A DNA stretch of 64,000 bases from Skeletonema tropicum (Eukaryota; Bacillariophyta; Thalassiosirophyceae; Thalassiosirales; Thalassiosiraceae). The notes beneath the pieces were generated by a model. It made no database searches. It saw nothing but the letters and a program-made list of their open reading frames with translations, and was not told the origin of the DNA. Below are positions 32,190-45,601 of this stretch, piece after piece (position 1 is the stretch's first letter; every line of letters begins with the position of its first letter). The translations under genes and the position numbers were made by a program. The stretch covers positions 1,798,001-1,862,000 of the forward strand of contig CM074137.1 in NCBI GenBank assembly GCA_037178625.1, given 5' to 3'.

Positions 32190-33526
32190 ATGGTTGATGG
32201 ACACTATATCTTTGATTTGCCTCTCTACAGTAATCTAGCATTCAGCTTAACGGTTGAAAGGGCGAAATATTTGGAGACGGAGCGTGTAGATGCTAATTCG
32301 GTTGCACAGTCCATCGTCAAAAGTGTCGAAAACTACGACTCCGCCAATAGGTAGGCTTGCTGAATTCAACTTGAACCGAGTTGCTGTTGCAAGAGGTGGG
32401 GAGCACAATCAGGCCCGTTATGATGAGGGAACTTGGGATTCATACTTCCAAGCCCCCGATTTCGACTGGAATATCATCAAGCAGACTGAGCGTCAGTGTA
32501 TGCTCGTGTTCTGTGACCTATTCTCTACCGGCTATGCCCATTCTGCTCACTTGCCGTCTTCTATCTATTTGGTGGTCTCCGCCGTGACAATGTTAGTGCT
32601 CTCAAAGCGCCCTACATCTTCCCCCACTTGAGAAATATGAAAAATGAAAGTGTTGCAACTAGAATGACAAAAATTCTCCGCAATAATATTGAGCACGAGC
32701 TCCGTCGGAAAACGTTGTTCACGTCACGATCGATGAGAAAGGGCAGCATGACCGAGTTCCGGTTACACCGCCCGAGATCTATCTTACGAGGAGGAACTTG
32801 CTCGCAGTGGGCATACAATTCTACCCGCCAACACCTTTGGAGAAGACAATGCTTCTATGGGCATCAGAAGAGCATCCCACCAAGAAGCAGAAGGCCACGG
32901 CAAGTACCCCTCCAGAATCAGAGACAGCCAATGCAGGTACCACCTAACAATCAGCCTACAATACCGTTGTGGCTAATGCCATCAAATCTACAGGGAACAA
33001 TAAGACTGGTGGTGTTACTGTCCTGACTGAGTTGGAGAGGTTTGTGGAAGTTGGCACCATTAGTAAAAAACAAAAGGATTTTCTTAGTGCCGGCAGTGTG
33101 GGGCTTGTTTCAAAGTCCATCCTCAATGATATATGAAGAATGATTTGATTATTGGACTCCCTGATTATAATTCCCTGGGGTCTGAAGGGGCTAGGTATTG
33201 CAGGGGAGTGACTGCTACTGCCATGGTCATCACTGCCGAGCAGTGGAAGGAGTTGTGCAATTTGGAGCCGACCGATCTCGATAATGATATCAATCGCAGG
33301 TTGTCGACCTTGAAGTGCAAGCACAGCTTCATCAAAGCGACAAAAGAAGCAAGGCAACATCAAGTATTCACAGTCTTGCCGAGAGAATTCAAAAGTTATG
33401 AAGAAACGGAAAGACGATGGTATGAGTGATTTAGAGACTAAGAACAAAATTCTTCGTGAGATTGGAATTCAAAGTGGACAGCAATCACTCCGTGATGTAT
33501 TTTCTCGGAGAAGTTCTAGTACGTAG
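32190..33526 (+). pseudogene. Recombinase-like gene remnant, array copy 6
   Basis: First copy after the retrotransposon. Its upstream minisatellite has five 21-bp copies rather than three, and an ATTATCGC insertion lies near 31786. Confidence 0.42.
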
Positions 33527-35015
33527 TTAATTGTTACTCCTATGTAATAGTTCAAAGTGGACAGCAATCACTCTGTGATATTGCTTGCTGGACCTGGCTG
33601 TGGCACGTGTATTATTGCTCTAGTAATAGGATGGATATCTACGAGTACTTGAATTTACTTTACTTTGACTTCTAAGTACTCCCCCTCCATGCATGCATTC
33701 ATTTCTATTCATTTCCCACTTGGGAAGTTTGGCAATCTCCGCTGCCGAGGGGCCAGTGGAACGGACAGCCTTGGCTTCAGTAACGGCATCATTGAAAGAC
33801 TTTACACTTCTGAAAATGCAGCCAATGATGCATGACGAGTGAATATACGAATCATGATTCAGTCATGACCATGGCGCATAAACTAACAAAGTCACCAGAA
33901 CTGCCAAGAGGAATTACTTGCAAACTCAACCAGGATGACCAATCACCTAGGCCTCTCCTTGATGCTGCTGCCCAATTTCGATAGCTACATTTCCATCCTC
34001 TGCACCCACTACACCACTTCCAACGACACAAACTGAAAGTAACACTGGTTGATCGCATCCACGATAATCCAAGCGCTTGCAGTCGCCACCTTCCACCTTC
34101 CGTATCGAGTCGGATTCTACTGGTAATCCTGCAGAACAACGGTATTGTCATGTCGAGAGAGTCCCAATGCAAGTTGACCAATTGTTATTTTGGAAAATAT
34201 GAATCCCAATTTGTTGCCCACTAGATAACTAGCCATAATGACTTGGCACTTCCTTCTGCGGTAAGAAGATCAAAGATAAACTAGTCACAGCATTTATTGA
34301 ATGTCCCAAAACGCTTCCTTGAGTTCATTGGCGCTTCCACATAATGCAGATCTTTCCATCCTTACTATACAGCCCGTCACGTAAATCGATGCTTGGGATG
34401 GCAGTTACGTTATGAGTTATGAGGCAAGACGATGATAAAATTGCAGTGTTGATGAGGATGACGGATGTAATGTGTATTTGCCCCGCCCGCCTGGTTCTGG
34501 TTGAATCTCCAGCCCTCCTCCTCCATTGTTGATTCATTCCATCAGCACTCTGTTTTTGAGAGTCATTGCTATCAGCGGCAGAATGAATGTCCACCGTCCA
34601 CCCTCAGTTGCCTCTCTTATGAGACAATGATACAACGTTGTGTGATGCTACATCGCTCGGCTCGGTGCTCGGTGCCTATGGTACCTGTGCTGCTGTGTTT
34701 CCATATTCCCGTTTCTGCCCAAACTTGTCCCGTTTCTGCCCAAACTTGTCCCGTTTCTGCCCAAACTTGTCCCAGGTTGATATCTCATGCACGCTCATGA
34801 TGATTTAATAGGTTGAAGATCCAAGCGACGCATTCTTTCGCAGTCCATGGCAGGTAGTCGCTCGATTTATTGGCCTGTAGAAGTAATTGGGCGTCATAAT
34901 AGTACTGGAAATCACGTGTGGTGTGGGTGGCACGTCGGCAGGGTGTGACATGCCGCCGAGACCTAGCGACAAAAGGAGCTTGTATGGCAGGATGGCAGGA
35001 GATAATATATCTACA

Positions 35016-36352
35016 ATGGTTGATGGACACTATATCTTTGATTTGCCTCTCTACAGTAATCTAGCATTCAGCTTAACGGTTGAAAGGGCGAAATATTTGG
35101 AGACGGAGCGTGTAGATGCTAATTCGGTTGCACAGTCCATCGTCAAAAGTGTCGAAAACTACGACTCCGCCAATAGGTAGGCTTGCTGAATTCAACTTGA
35201 ACCGAGTTGCTGTTGCAAGAGGTGGGGAGCACAATCAGGCCCGTTATGATGAGGGAACTTGGGATTCATACTTCCAAGCCCCCGATTTCGACTGGAATAT
35301 CATCAAGCAGACTGAGCGTCAGTGTATGCTCGTGTTCTGTGACCTATTCTCTACCGGCTATGCCCATTCTGCTCACTTGCCGTCTTCTATCTATTTGGTG
35401 GTCTCCGCCGTGACAATGTTAGTGCTCTCAAAGCGCCCTACATCTTCCCCCACTTGAGAAATATGAAAAATGAAAGTGTTGCAACTAGAATGACAAAAAT
35501 TCTCCGCAATAATATTGAGCACGAGCTCCGTCGGAAAACGTTGTTCACGTCACGATCGATGAGAAAGGGCAGCATGACCGAGTTCCGGTTACACCGCCCG
35601 AGATCTATCTTACGAGGAGGAACTTGCTCGCAGTGGGCATACAATTCTACCCGCCAACACCTTTGGAGAAGACAATGCTTCTATGGGCATCAGAAGAGCA
35701 TCCCACCAAGAAGCAGAAGGCCACGGCAAGTACCCCTCCAGAATCAGAGACAGCCAATGCAGGTACCACCTAACAATCAGCCTACAATACCGTTGTGGCT
35801 AATGCCATCAAATCTACAGGGAACAATAAGACTGGTGGTGTTACTGTCCTGACTGAGTTGGAGAGGTTTGTGGAAGTTGGCACCATTAGTAAAAAACAAA
35901 AGGATTTTCTTAGTGCCGGCAGTGTGGGGCTTGTTTCAAAGTCCATCCTCAATGATATATGAAGAATGATTTGATTATTGGACTCCCTGATTATAATTCC
36001 CTGGGGTCTGAAGGGGCTAGGTATTGCAGGGGAGTGACTGCTACTGCCATGGTCATCACTGCCGAGCAGTGGAAGGAGTTGTGCAATTTGGAGCCGACCG
36101 ATCTCGATAATGATATCAATCGCAGGTTGTCGACCTTGAAGTGCAAGCACAGCTTCATCAAAGCGACAAAAGAAGCAAGGCAACATCAAGTATTCACAGT
36201 CTTGCCGAGAGAATTCAAAAGTTATGAAGAAACGGAAAGACGATGGTATGAGTGATTTAGAGACTAAGAACAAAATTCTTCGTGAGATTGGAATTCAAAG
36301 TGGACAGCAATCACTCCGTGATGTATTTTCTCGGAGAAGTTCTAGTACGTAG
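35016..36352 (+). pseudogene. Recombinase-like gene remnant, array copy 7
   Basis: Coding remnant as in the other copies. The spacer has one extra C in the poly-C run near 36508. Confidence 0.42.
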
Positions 36353-37847
36353 TTAATTGTTACTCCTATGTAATAGTTCAAAGTGGACAGCAATCACTCT
36401 GTGATATTGCTTGCTGGACCTGGCTGTGGCACGTGTATTATTGCTCTAGTAATAGGATGGATATCTACGAGTACTTGAATTTACTTTACTTTGACTTCTA
36501 AGTACTCCCCCCTCCATGCATGCATTCATTTCTATTCATTTCCCACTTGGGAAGTTTGGCAATCTCCGCTGCCGAGGGGCCAGTGGAACGGACAGCCTTG
36601 GCTTCAGTAACGGCATCATTGAAAGACTTTACACTTCTGAAAATGCAGCCAATGATGCATGACGAGTGAATATACGAATCATGATTCAGTCATGACCATG
36701 GCGCATAAACTAACAAAGTCACCAGAACTGCCAAGAGGAATTACTTGCAAACTCAACCAGGATGACCAATCACCTAGGCCTCTCCTTGATGCTGCTGCCC
36801 AATTTCGATAGCTACATTTCCATCCTCTGCACCCACTACACCACTTCCAACGACACAAACTGAAAGTAACACTGGTTGATCGCATCCACGATAATCCAAG
36901 CGCTTGCAGTCGCCACCTTCCACCTTCCGTATCGAGTCGGATTCTACTGGTAATCCTGCAGAACAACGGTATTGTCATGTCGAGAGAGTCCCAATGCAAG
37001 TTGACCAATTGTTATTTTGGAAAATATGAATCCCAATTTGTTGCCCACTAGATAACTAGCCATAATGACTTGGCACTTCCTTCTGCGGTAAGAAGATCAA
37101 AGATAAACTAGTCACAGCATTTATTGAATGTCCCAAAACGCTTCCTTGAGTTCATTGGCGCTTCCACATAATGCAGATCTTTCCATCCTTACTATACAGC
37201 CCGTCACGTAAATCGATGCTTGGGATGGCAGTTACGTTATGAGTTATGAGGCAAGACGATGATAAAATTGCAGTGTTGATGAGGATGACGGATGTAATGT
37301 GTATTTGCCCCGCCCGCCTGGTTCTGGTTGAATCTCCAGCCCTCCTCCTCCATTGTTGATTCATTCCATCAGCACTCTGTTTTTGAGAGTCATTGCTATC
37401 AGCGGCAGAATGAATGTCCACCGTCCACCCTCAGTTGCCTCTCTTATGAGACAATGATACAACGTTGTGTGATGCTACATCGCTCGGTGCTCGGTGCCTA
37501 TGGTACCTGTAGGTACCTGTGCTGCTGTGTTTCCATATTCCCGTTTCTGCCCAAACTTGTCCCGTTTCTGCCCAAACTTGTCCCGTTTCTGCCCAAACTT
37601 GTCCCAGGTTGATATCTCATGCACGCTCATGATGATTTAATAGGTTGAAGATCCAAGCGACGCATTCTTTCGCAGTCCATGGCAGGTAGTCGCTCGATTT
37701 ATTGGCCTGTAGAAGTAATTGGGCGTCATAATAGTACTGGAAATCACGTGTGGTGTGGGTGGCACGTCGGCAGGGTGTGACATGCCGCCGAGACCTAGCG
37801 ACAAAAGGAGCTTGTATGGCAGGATGGCAGGAGATAATATATCTACA

Positions 37848-39184
37848 ATGGTTGATGGACACTATATCTTTGATTTGCCTCTCTACAGTAATCTAGCATT
37901 CAGCTTAACGGTTGAAAGGGCGAAATATTTGGAGACGGAGCGTGTAGATGCTAATTCGGTTGCACAGTCCATCGTCAAAAGTGTCGAAAACTACGACTCC
38001 GCCAATAGGTAGGCTTGCTGAATTCAACTTGAACCGAGTTGCTGTTGCAAGAGGTGGGGAGCACAATCAGGCCCGTTATGATGAGGGAACTTGGGATTCA
38101 TACTTCCAAGCCCCCGATTTCGACTGGAATATCATCAAGCAGACTGAGCGTCAGTGTATGCTCGTGTTCTGTGACCTATTCTCTACCGGCTATGCCCATT
38201 CTGCTCACTTGCCGTCTTCTATCTATTTGGTGGTCTCCGCCGTGACAATGTTAGTGCTCTCAAAGCGCCCTACATCTTCCCCCACTTGAGAAATATGAAA
38301 AATGAAAGTGTTGCAACTAGAATGACAAAAATTCTCCGCAATAATATTGAGCACGAGCTCCGTCGGAAAACGTTGTTCACGTCACGATCGATGAGAAAGG
38401 GCAGCATGACCGAGTTCCGGTTACACCGCCCGAGATCTATCTTACGAGGAGGAACTTGCTCGCAGTGGGCATACAATTCTACCCGCCAACACCTTTGGAG
38501 AAGACAATGCTTCTATGGGCATCAGAAGAGCATCCCACCAAGAAGCAGAAGGCCACGGCAAGTACCCCTCCAGAATCAGAGACAGCCAATGCAGGTACCA
38601 CCTAACAATCAGCCTACAATACCGTTGTGGCTAATGCCATCAAATCTACAGGGAACAATAAGACTGGTGGTGTTACTGTCCTGACTGAGTTGGAGAGGTT
38701 TGTGGAAGTTGGCACCATTAGTAAAAAACAAAAGGATTTTCTTAGTGCCGGCAGTGTGGGGCTTGTTTCAAAGTCCATCCTCAATGATATATGAAGAATG
38801 ATTTGATTATTGGACTCCCTGATTATAATTCCCTGGGGTCTGAAGGGGCTAGGTATTGCAGGGGAGTGACTGCTACTGCCATGGTCATCACTGCCGAGCA
38901 GTGGAAGGAGTTGTGCAATTTGGAGCCGACCGATCTCGATAATGATATCAATCGCAGGTTGTCGACCTTGAAGTGCAAGCACAGCTTCATCAAAGCGACA
39001 AAAGAAGCAAGGCAACATCAAGTATTCACAGTCTTGCCGAGAGAATTCAAAAGTTATGAAGAAACGGAAAGACGATGGTATGAGTGATTTAGAGACTAAG
39101 AACAAAATTCTTCGTGAGATTGGAATTCAAAGTGGACAGCAATCACTCCGTGATGTATTTTCTCGGAGAAGTTCTAGTACGTAG
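37848..39184 (+). pseudogene. Recombinase-like gene remnant, array copy 8
   Basis: Preceded by a 10-bp duplication (GGTACCTGTA twice, about 37502-37521), shared only with copy 9. Confidence 0.42.
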
Positions 39185-40678
39185 TTAATTGTTACTCCTA
39201 TGTAATAGTTCAAAGTGGACAGCAATCACTCTGTGATATTGCTTGCTGGACCTGGCTGTGGCACGTGTATTATTGCTCTAGTAATAGGATGGATATCTAC
39301 GAGTACTTGAATTTACTTTACTTTGACTTCTAAGTACTCCCCCTCCATGCATGCATTCATTTCTATTCATTTCCCACTTGGGAAGTTTGGCAATCTCCGC
39401 TGCCGAGGGGCCAGTGGAACGGACAGCCTTGGCTTCAGTAACGGCATCATTGAAAGACTTTACACTTCTGAAAATGCAGCCAATGATGCATGACGAGTGA
39501 ATATACGAATCATGATTCAGTCATGACCATGGCGCATAAACTAACAAAGTCACCAGAACTGCCAAGAGGAATTACTTGCAAACTCAACCAGGATGACCAA
39601 TCACCTAGGCCTCTCCTTGATGCTGCTGCCCAATTTCGATAGCTACATTTCCATCCTCTGCACCCACTACACCACTTCCAACGACACAAACTGAAAGTAA
39701 CACTGGTTGATCGCATCCACGATAATCCAAGCGCTTGCAGTCGCCACCTTCCACCTTCCGTATCGAGTCGGATTCTACTGGTAATCCTGCAGAACAACGG
39801 TATTGTCATGTCGAGAGAGTCCCAATGCAAGTTGACCAATTGTTATTTTGGAAAATATGAATCCCAATTTGTTGCCCACTAGATAACTAGCCATAATGAC
39901 TTGGCACTTCCTTCTGCGGTAAGAAGATCAAAGATAAACTAGTCACAGCATTTATTGAATGTCCCAAAACGCTTCCTTGAGTTCATTGGCGCTTCCACAT
40001 AATGCAGATCTTTCCATCCTTACTATACAGCCCGTCACGTAAATCGATGCTTGGGATGGCAGTTACGTTATGAGTTATGAGGCAAGACGATGATAAAATT
40101 GCAGTGTTGATGAGGATGACGGATGTAATGTGTATTTGCCCCGCCCGCCTGGTTCTGGTTGAATCTCCAGCCCTCCTCCTCCATTGTTGATTCATTCCAT
40201 CAGCACTCTGTTTTTGAGAGTCATTGCTATCAGCGGCAGAATGAATGTCCACCGTCCACCCTCAGTTGCCTCTCTTATGAGACAATGATACAACGTTGTG
40301 TGATGCTACATCGCTCGGTGCTCGGTGCCTATGGTACCTGTAGGTACCTGTGCTGCTGTGTTTCCATATTCCCGTTTCTGCCCAAACTTGTCCCGTTTCT
40401 GCCCAAACTTGTCCCGTTTCTGCCCAAACTTGTCCCAGGTTGATATCTCATGCACGCTCATGATGATTTAATAGGTTGAAGATCCAAGCGACGCATTCTT
40501 TCGCAGTCCATGGCAGGTAGTCGCTCGATTTATTGGCCTGTAGAAGTAATTGGGCGTCATAATAGTACTGGAAATCACGTGTGGTGTGGGTGGCACGTCG
40601 GCAGGGTGTGACATGCCGCCGAGACCTAGCGACAAAAGGAGCTTGTATGGCAGGATGGCAGGAGATAATATATCTACA

Positions 40679-42015
40679 ATGGTTGATGGACACTATATCT
40701 TTGATTTGCCTCTCTACAGTAATCTAGCATTCAGCTTAACGGTTGAAAGGGCGAAATATTTGGAGACGGAGCGTGTAGATGCTAATTCGGTTGCACAGTC
40801 CATCGTCAAAAGTGTCGAAAACTACGACTCCGCCAATAGGTAGGCTTGCTGAATTCAACTTGAACCGAGTTGCTGTTGCAAGAGGTGGGGAGCACAATCA
40901 GGCCCGTTATGATGAGGGAACTTGGGATTCATACTTCCAAGCCCCCGATTTCGACTGGAATATCATCAAGCAGACTGAGCGTCAGTGTATGCTCGTGTTC
41001 TGTGACCTATTCTCTACCGGCTATGCCCATTCTGCTCACTTGCCGTCTTCTATCTATTTGGTGGTCTCCGCCGTGACAATGTTAGTGCTCTCAAAGCGCC
41101 CTACATCTTCCCCCACTTGAGAAATATGAAAAATGAAAGTGTTGCAACTAGAATGACAAAAATTCTCCGCAATAATATTGAGCACGAGCTCCGTCGGAAA
41201 ACGTTGTTCACGTCACGATCGATGAGAAAGGGCAGCATGACCGAGTTCCGGTTACACCGCCCGAGATCTATCTTACGAGGAGGAACTTGCTCGCAGTGGG
41301 CATACAATTCTACCCGCCAACACCTTTGGAGAAGACAATGCTTCTATGGGCATCAGAAGAGCATCCCACCAAGAAGCAGAAGGCCACGGCAAGTACCCCT
41401 CCAGAATCAGAGACAGCCAATGCAGGTACCACCTAACAATCAGCCTACAATACCGTTGTGGCTAATGCCATCAAATCTACAGGGAACAATAAGACTGGTG
41501 GTGTTACTGTCCTGACTGAGTTGGAGAGGTTTGTGGAAGTTGGCACCATTAGTAAAAAACAAAAGGATTTTCTTAGTGCCGGCAGTGTGGGGCTTGTTTC
41601 AAAGTCCATCCTCAATGATATATGAAGAATGATTTGATTATTGGACTCCCTGATTATAATTCCCTGGGGTCTGAAGGGGCTAGGTATTGCAGGGGAGTGA
41701 CTGCTACTGCCATGGTCATCACTGCCGAGCAGTGGAAGGAGTTGTGCAATTTGGAGCCGACCGATCTCGATAATGATATCAATCGCAGGTTGTCGACCTT
41801 GAAGTGCAAGCACAGCTTCATCAAAGCGACAAAAGAAGCAAGGCAACATCAAGTATTCACAGTCTTGCCGAGAGAATTCAAAAGTTATGAAGAAACGGAA
41901 AGACGATGGTATGAGTGATTTAGAGACTAAGAACAAAATTCTTCGTGAGATTGGAATTCAAAGTGGACAGCAATCACTCCGTGATGTATTTTCTCGGAGA
42001 AGTTCTAGTACGTAG
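40679..42015 (+). pseudogene. Recombinase-like gene remnant, array copy 9
   Basis: Preceded by the same 10-bp duplication (about 40333-40352) as copy 8, so these neighbouring units are probably each other's closest relatives. Confidence 0.42.
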
Positions 42016-43295
42016 TTAATTGTTACTCCTATGTAATAGTTCAAAGTGGACAGCAATCACTCTGTGATATTGCTTGCTGGACCTGGCTGTGGCACGTGTA
42101 TTATTGCTCTAGTAATAGGATGGATATCTACGAGTACTTGAATTTACTTTACTTTGACTTCTAAGTACTCCCCCTCCATGCATGCATTCATTTCTATTCA
42201 TTTCCCACTTGGGAAGTTTGGCAATCTCCGCTGCCGAGGGGCCAGTGGAACGGACAGCCTTGGCTTCAGTAACGGCATCATTGAAAGACTTTACACTTCT
42301 GAAAATGCAGCCAATGATGCATGACGAGTGAATATACGAATCATGATTCAGTCATGACCATGGCGCATAAACTAACAAAGTCACCAGAACTGCCAAGAGG
42401 AATTACTTGCAAACTCAACCAGGATGACCAATCACCTAGGCCTCTCCTTGATGCTGCTGCCCAATTTCGATAGCTACATTTCCATCCTCTGCACCCACTA
42501 CACCACTTCCAACGACACAAACTGAAAGTAACACTGGTTGATCGCATCCACGATAATCCAAGCGCTTGCAGTCGCCACCTTCCACCTTCCGTATCGAGTC
42601 GGATTCTACTGGTAATCCTGCAGAACAACGGTATTGTCATGTCGAGAGAGTCCCAATGCAAGTTGACCAATTGTTATTTTGGAAAATATGAATCCCAATT
42701 TGTTGCCCACTAGATAACTAGCCATAATGACTTGGCACTTCCTTCTGCGGTAAGAAGATCAAAGATAAACTAGTCACAGCATTTATTGAATGTCCCAAAA
42801 CGCTTCCTTGAGTTCATTGGCGCTTCCACATAATGCAGATCTTTCCATCCTTACTATACAGCCCGTCACGTAAATCGATGCTTGGGATGGCAGTTACGTT
42901 ATGAGTTATGAGGCAAGACGATGATAAAATTGCAGTGTTGATGAGGATGACGGATGTAATGTGTATTTGCCCCGCCCGCCTGGTTCTGGTTGAATCTCCA
43001 GCCCTCCTCCTCCATTGTTGATTCATTCCATCAGCACTCTGTTTTTGAGAGTCATTGCTATCAGCGGCAGAATGAATGTCCACCGTCCACCCTCAGTTGC
43101 CTCTCTTATGAGACAATGATACAACGTTGTGTGATGCTACATCGCTCGGTGCTCGGTGCCTATGGTACCTGTGCTGCTGTGTTTCCATATTCCCGTTTCT
43201 GCCCAAACTTGTCCCGTTTCTGCCCAAACTTGTCCCGTTTCTGCCCAAACTTGTCCCAGGTTGATATCTCATGCACGCTCATGATGATTTAATAG

Positions 43296-44174
43296 GTTGA
43301 AGATCCAAGCGAACTCCAAGATGCATTGAAGGCACGACGAGAGCAGCTCGGAGAAGTAAGGTTGACAAACGACATGCAGTATATGTGTGACGCTATGGGA
43401 GTTCCACTACCTCTTCTTCCGTTTTCAAAAGAAGGAAAGGAAGAGCGCCAGCTCTTTGTCAAGATGATGCTTCAGCATGATGGGCCAATAGACGAAGTGA
43501 AGCTTGCATTGGAATGGTGTAAGCATGTGGATCCAGAGAAGAACATACATGCCAAGCTGCCATGTCACATTCGTGTAGAAGTTGAAAATTTTGATAGAAA
43601 TCAAAGGATTAGAGATACCATGAAGAAGGCAAAGAGTGGAATAGATGCATTGAATGAGTTACATGACAAGATCTCACCGACAATCCTTCAAGACTCCAAC
43701 GCCAACGAAGCACTAGCAAATGATTCCCCACCCGCTCCAGCAATCTCTACACCAACAAACGCTGCTCCGCCACAAAAGCGAAAAGCATCATCAGCAGGGC
43801 TTAGCCACACTTTGCAAGAACCTATGCTGCCTCGACCTTTTCCAATACCACCGCCACAAGCGCTTCACACAGCACCGTACGTGCAGCACGGCGGCATGAT
43901 TGTTGGGCGCATTCCACTCCCTATACCAATGCCAATCGCGAGGAGGACGAATGTGTGTACCCTATGCTTGAACAATGGTGGTCAGTATGCAAACACTTGC
44001 CCAGGAAGAGGTAGTCACAACCACTGTCTGTATTACGAAAGAAATAATACACCAAAGCTTGCCACATCAGTCCAGATCCAAAAGCCGAGGCAAAGAGCAC
44101 GGAAGAGATGCAAGCATTGTTCAGTTCCTGGATGTAAAGGTAGTGGCGGCGAAAAATTTTGTATGAATAAATAG
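43296..44174 (+). pseudogene. 5'-truncated ORF with zinc-binding motifs
   Basis: The frame is open from 43296, but only sequence from about 43312 is non-array. The protein begins mid-helix (ELQDALKARREQLGE), so the true start was lost at the array boundary. It has a helical charged N-terminal part, a Pro-rich middle with QKRKASS, and two Cys motifs: CTLCLNNGG...C...H..C (from about 43953) and CKHCSVPGCKGSGGEKFC (near 44110). Paired C-x2-C motifs with a Gly-rich second finger are frequent in transposon-derived proteins. The first in-frame ATG is at about 43374. No family is recognised. Confidence 0.45.
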
Positions 44175-44896
44175 TAGTAAATAGAAATAGAAAACATCAT
44201 TAGTGAAATGAAATCCATTCTCTACCAGACCTTGACCAGACTTTACAAACATGAAATCATCTACTAACCTTGTAGAACTCGTGATACGAGCAAAAAAAGG
44301 CAGCACTCCCCCCCCTGCATTGATAGAATTACCCCCGCGTTGGGGTCGAACCGTAAATAGTAGCGATGCTGCTTTCAAGTCCACTGACGATAAACGCAAC
44401 CCCCCTTCTAAGTTAACGCTCAGTAACTCTGCGTCGACTCTTCTGCGTCGACTCTTACGTGACTCTCATTCCATATACTGCCTGCCACATTTGTAATGCG
44501 CTACATTCTCACGGGAATAATTATTATTCTGCTGTGTCTATTTATTAATTGAATAATTGAAGGAGACATTCCACACTTGATGTGGATAGAGTTATTTACA
44601 TCACATCATGTGAGGCCATCACGGTACTTTTTCTAAATGAATCATGCCTCTTGATGTATTATTATTCTACACGCAGACGTACATTATCTTCTTCGACAAA
44701 AATATTATCATCGACGGTCCATGGGATAAGTTCTCTGGCGGCGAACCTTACATCGACAACAGCATACTACATACAGTAATGACTACTACTAGACTGCTAC
44801 TACGGATCTTTTGACTTTTTGACATGGTCGAGCGAGATCTTTCTTTTTCTCTTCTCTTTTTCCCTCTTCTCCCTCCTTTTCCTTAAAACTCATCCA

Positions 44897-45007
44897 CTGT
44901 AAATGGCGTCAGTAAAAGGGGGGGTGCGTAACCACACGTCCAGACGACTTAAACTGGACTTATGGTGAGCAGTCACAAAGAGGTATGTAAAGTTAGACAA
45001 CCTCAAC
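44897..45007 (+). repeat. 110-bp direct repeat, copy 1
   Basis: Begins CTGTAAATGGCGTCAGTAAA and ends GACAACCTCAACA. Copy 2 is at 45204-45314. Confidence 0.9.
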
Positions 45008-45203
45008 ACTCCTTCTCGAAGCATGAACCGCCGTCAAGCTGTCGTACTTCGCTCCTTCTAACTGCCATATCACTTGCTCCGTATTACGGACCCTGAATTT
45101 TACTTCGTCGAGATAACACTCCTCATAATGCCTACCTCACAACAACATGCTTCTGGCGAGGCTCGAACTAGGGACCAGAGCGAAGCGTACTTGGGCTCAT
45201 AAC

Positions 45204-45314
45204 CTGTAAATGGCGTCAGTAAAAGGGGGGTGCGTAACCACACGTCCAGACGACTTAAACTGGACTTATGGTGAGCAGTCGCAAAGAGGTATGCTAAGTT
45301 AGACAACCTCAACA
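45204..45314 (+). repeat. 110-bp direct repeat, copy 2
   Basis: Differs from copy 1 by about one G in a homopolymer, a C/G change near 45283 and a short indel near 45292. Confidence 0.9.
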
Positions 45315-45601
45315 ATCCACCAGCACCACCTCGATGCCACGAAAACGAAGAACACCGACCCCGGAGGACACGCAGGACACCAAGCCAAAGCAAGCAACAA
45401 GCAACCCTTCCACTCACAACTTTCGATAACCGCCAAGCGCCCCGTGCCGTCGAAGTAGTAGCAAGCATCGGTCATTGTATAGCATAACAAAGCTTCTCTT
45501 TCAGCTTTATTCTATTTCATCGTATTGAGAAGACTTTTGTTTCATCTTTACCTCCTCATCTGCTCGAGTAGAACGACGACAAAAAGACAAAAAAGAAGAA
45601 A

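Larger units (their letters stand above)
31178..43311. repeat. Tandem array of the ~2.83-kb unit, right block (about 4.3 units)
   Basis: Continues the interrupted unit after the retrotransposon. Landmarks are at 32628, 35454, 38286 and 41117 (periods 2826, 2832, 2831). Minisatellite starts are 31840 (5 copies), 34708, 37540, 40371 and 43192 (3 copies each). The array stops at about 43311, where unit sequence GATCCAAGCGA changes to unrelated coding sequence. The final unit is therefore partial, ending just after its minisatellite. Confidence 0.95.
44178..45601. other. Intergenic region with a 110-bp direct repeat
   Basis: No gene is recognised. A segment starting CTGTAAATGGCGTCAG is present at 44897-45007 and 45204-45314 (307 bp apart) with few differences. 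A short tandem CTGCGTCGACTCTT doublet lies near 44430-44457. The last 100 bp are the presumed promoter of the 45602 gene. Confidence 0.55.

Noticed and set aside
44336..44400. tRNA-like GGTTCGACCCC box and CTTGAAA loop on the minus strand
   Set aside because: T-stem and acceptor arms do not pair; not reported as an RNA gene.
45140..45210. tRNA-Met-like sequence (CTTGGGCTCATAACC and a GGCTCGAACT box)
   Set aside because: Neither strand gives a full cloverleaf: the T-stem does not pair and no acceptor stem is found. It is at best a tRNA-derived remnant.
45100..45490. Minus-strand ORFs of 122 and 63 codons upstream of the plastid gene
   Set aside because: They run through the 110-bp repeat and show low-complexity, shadow-like composition.
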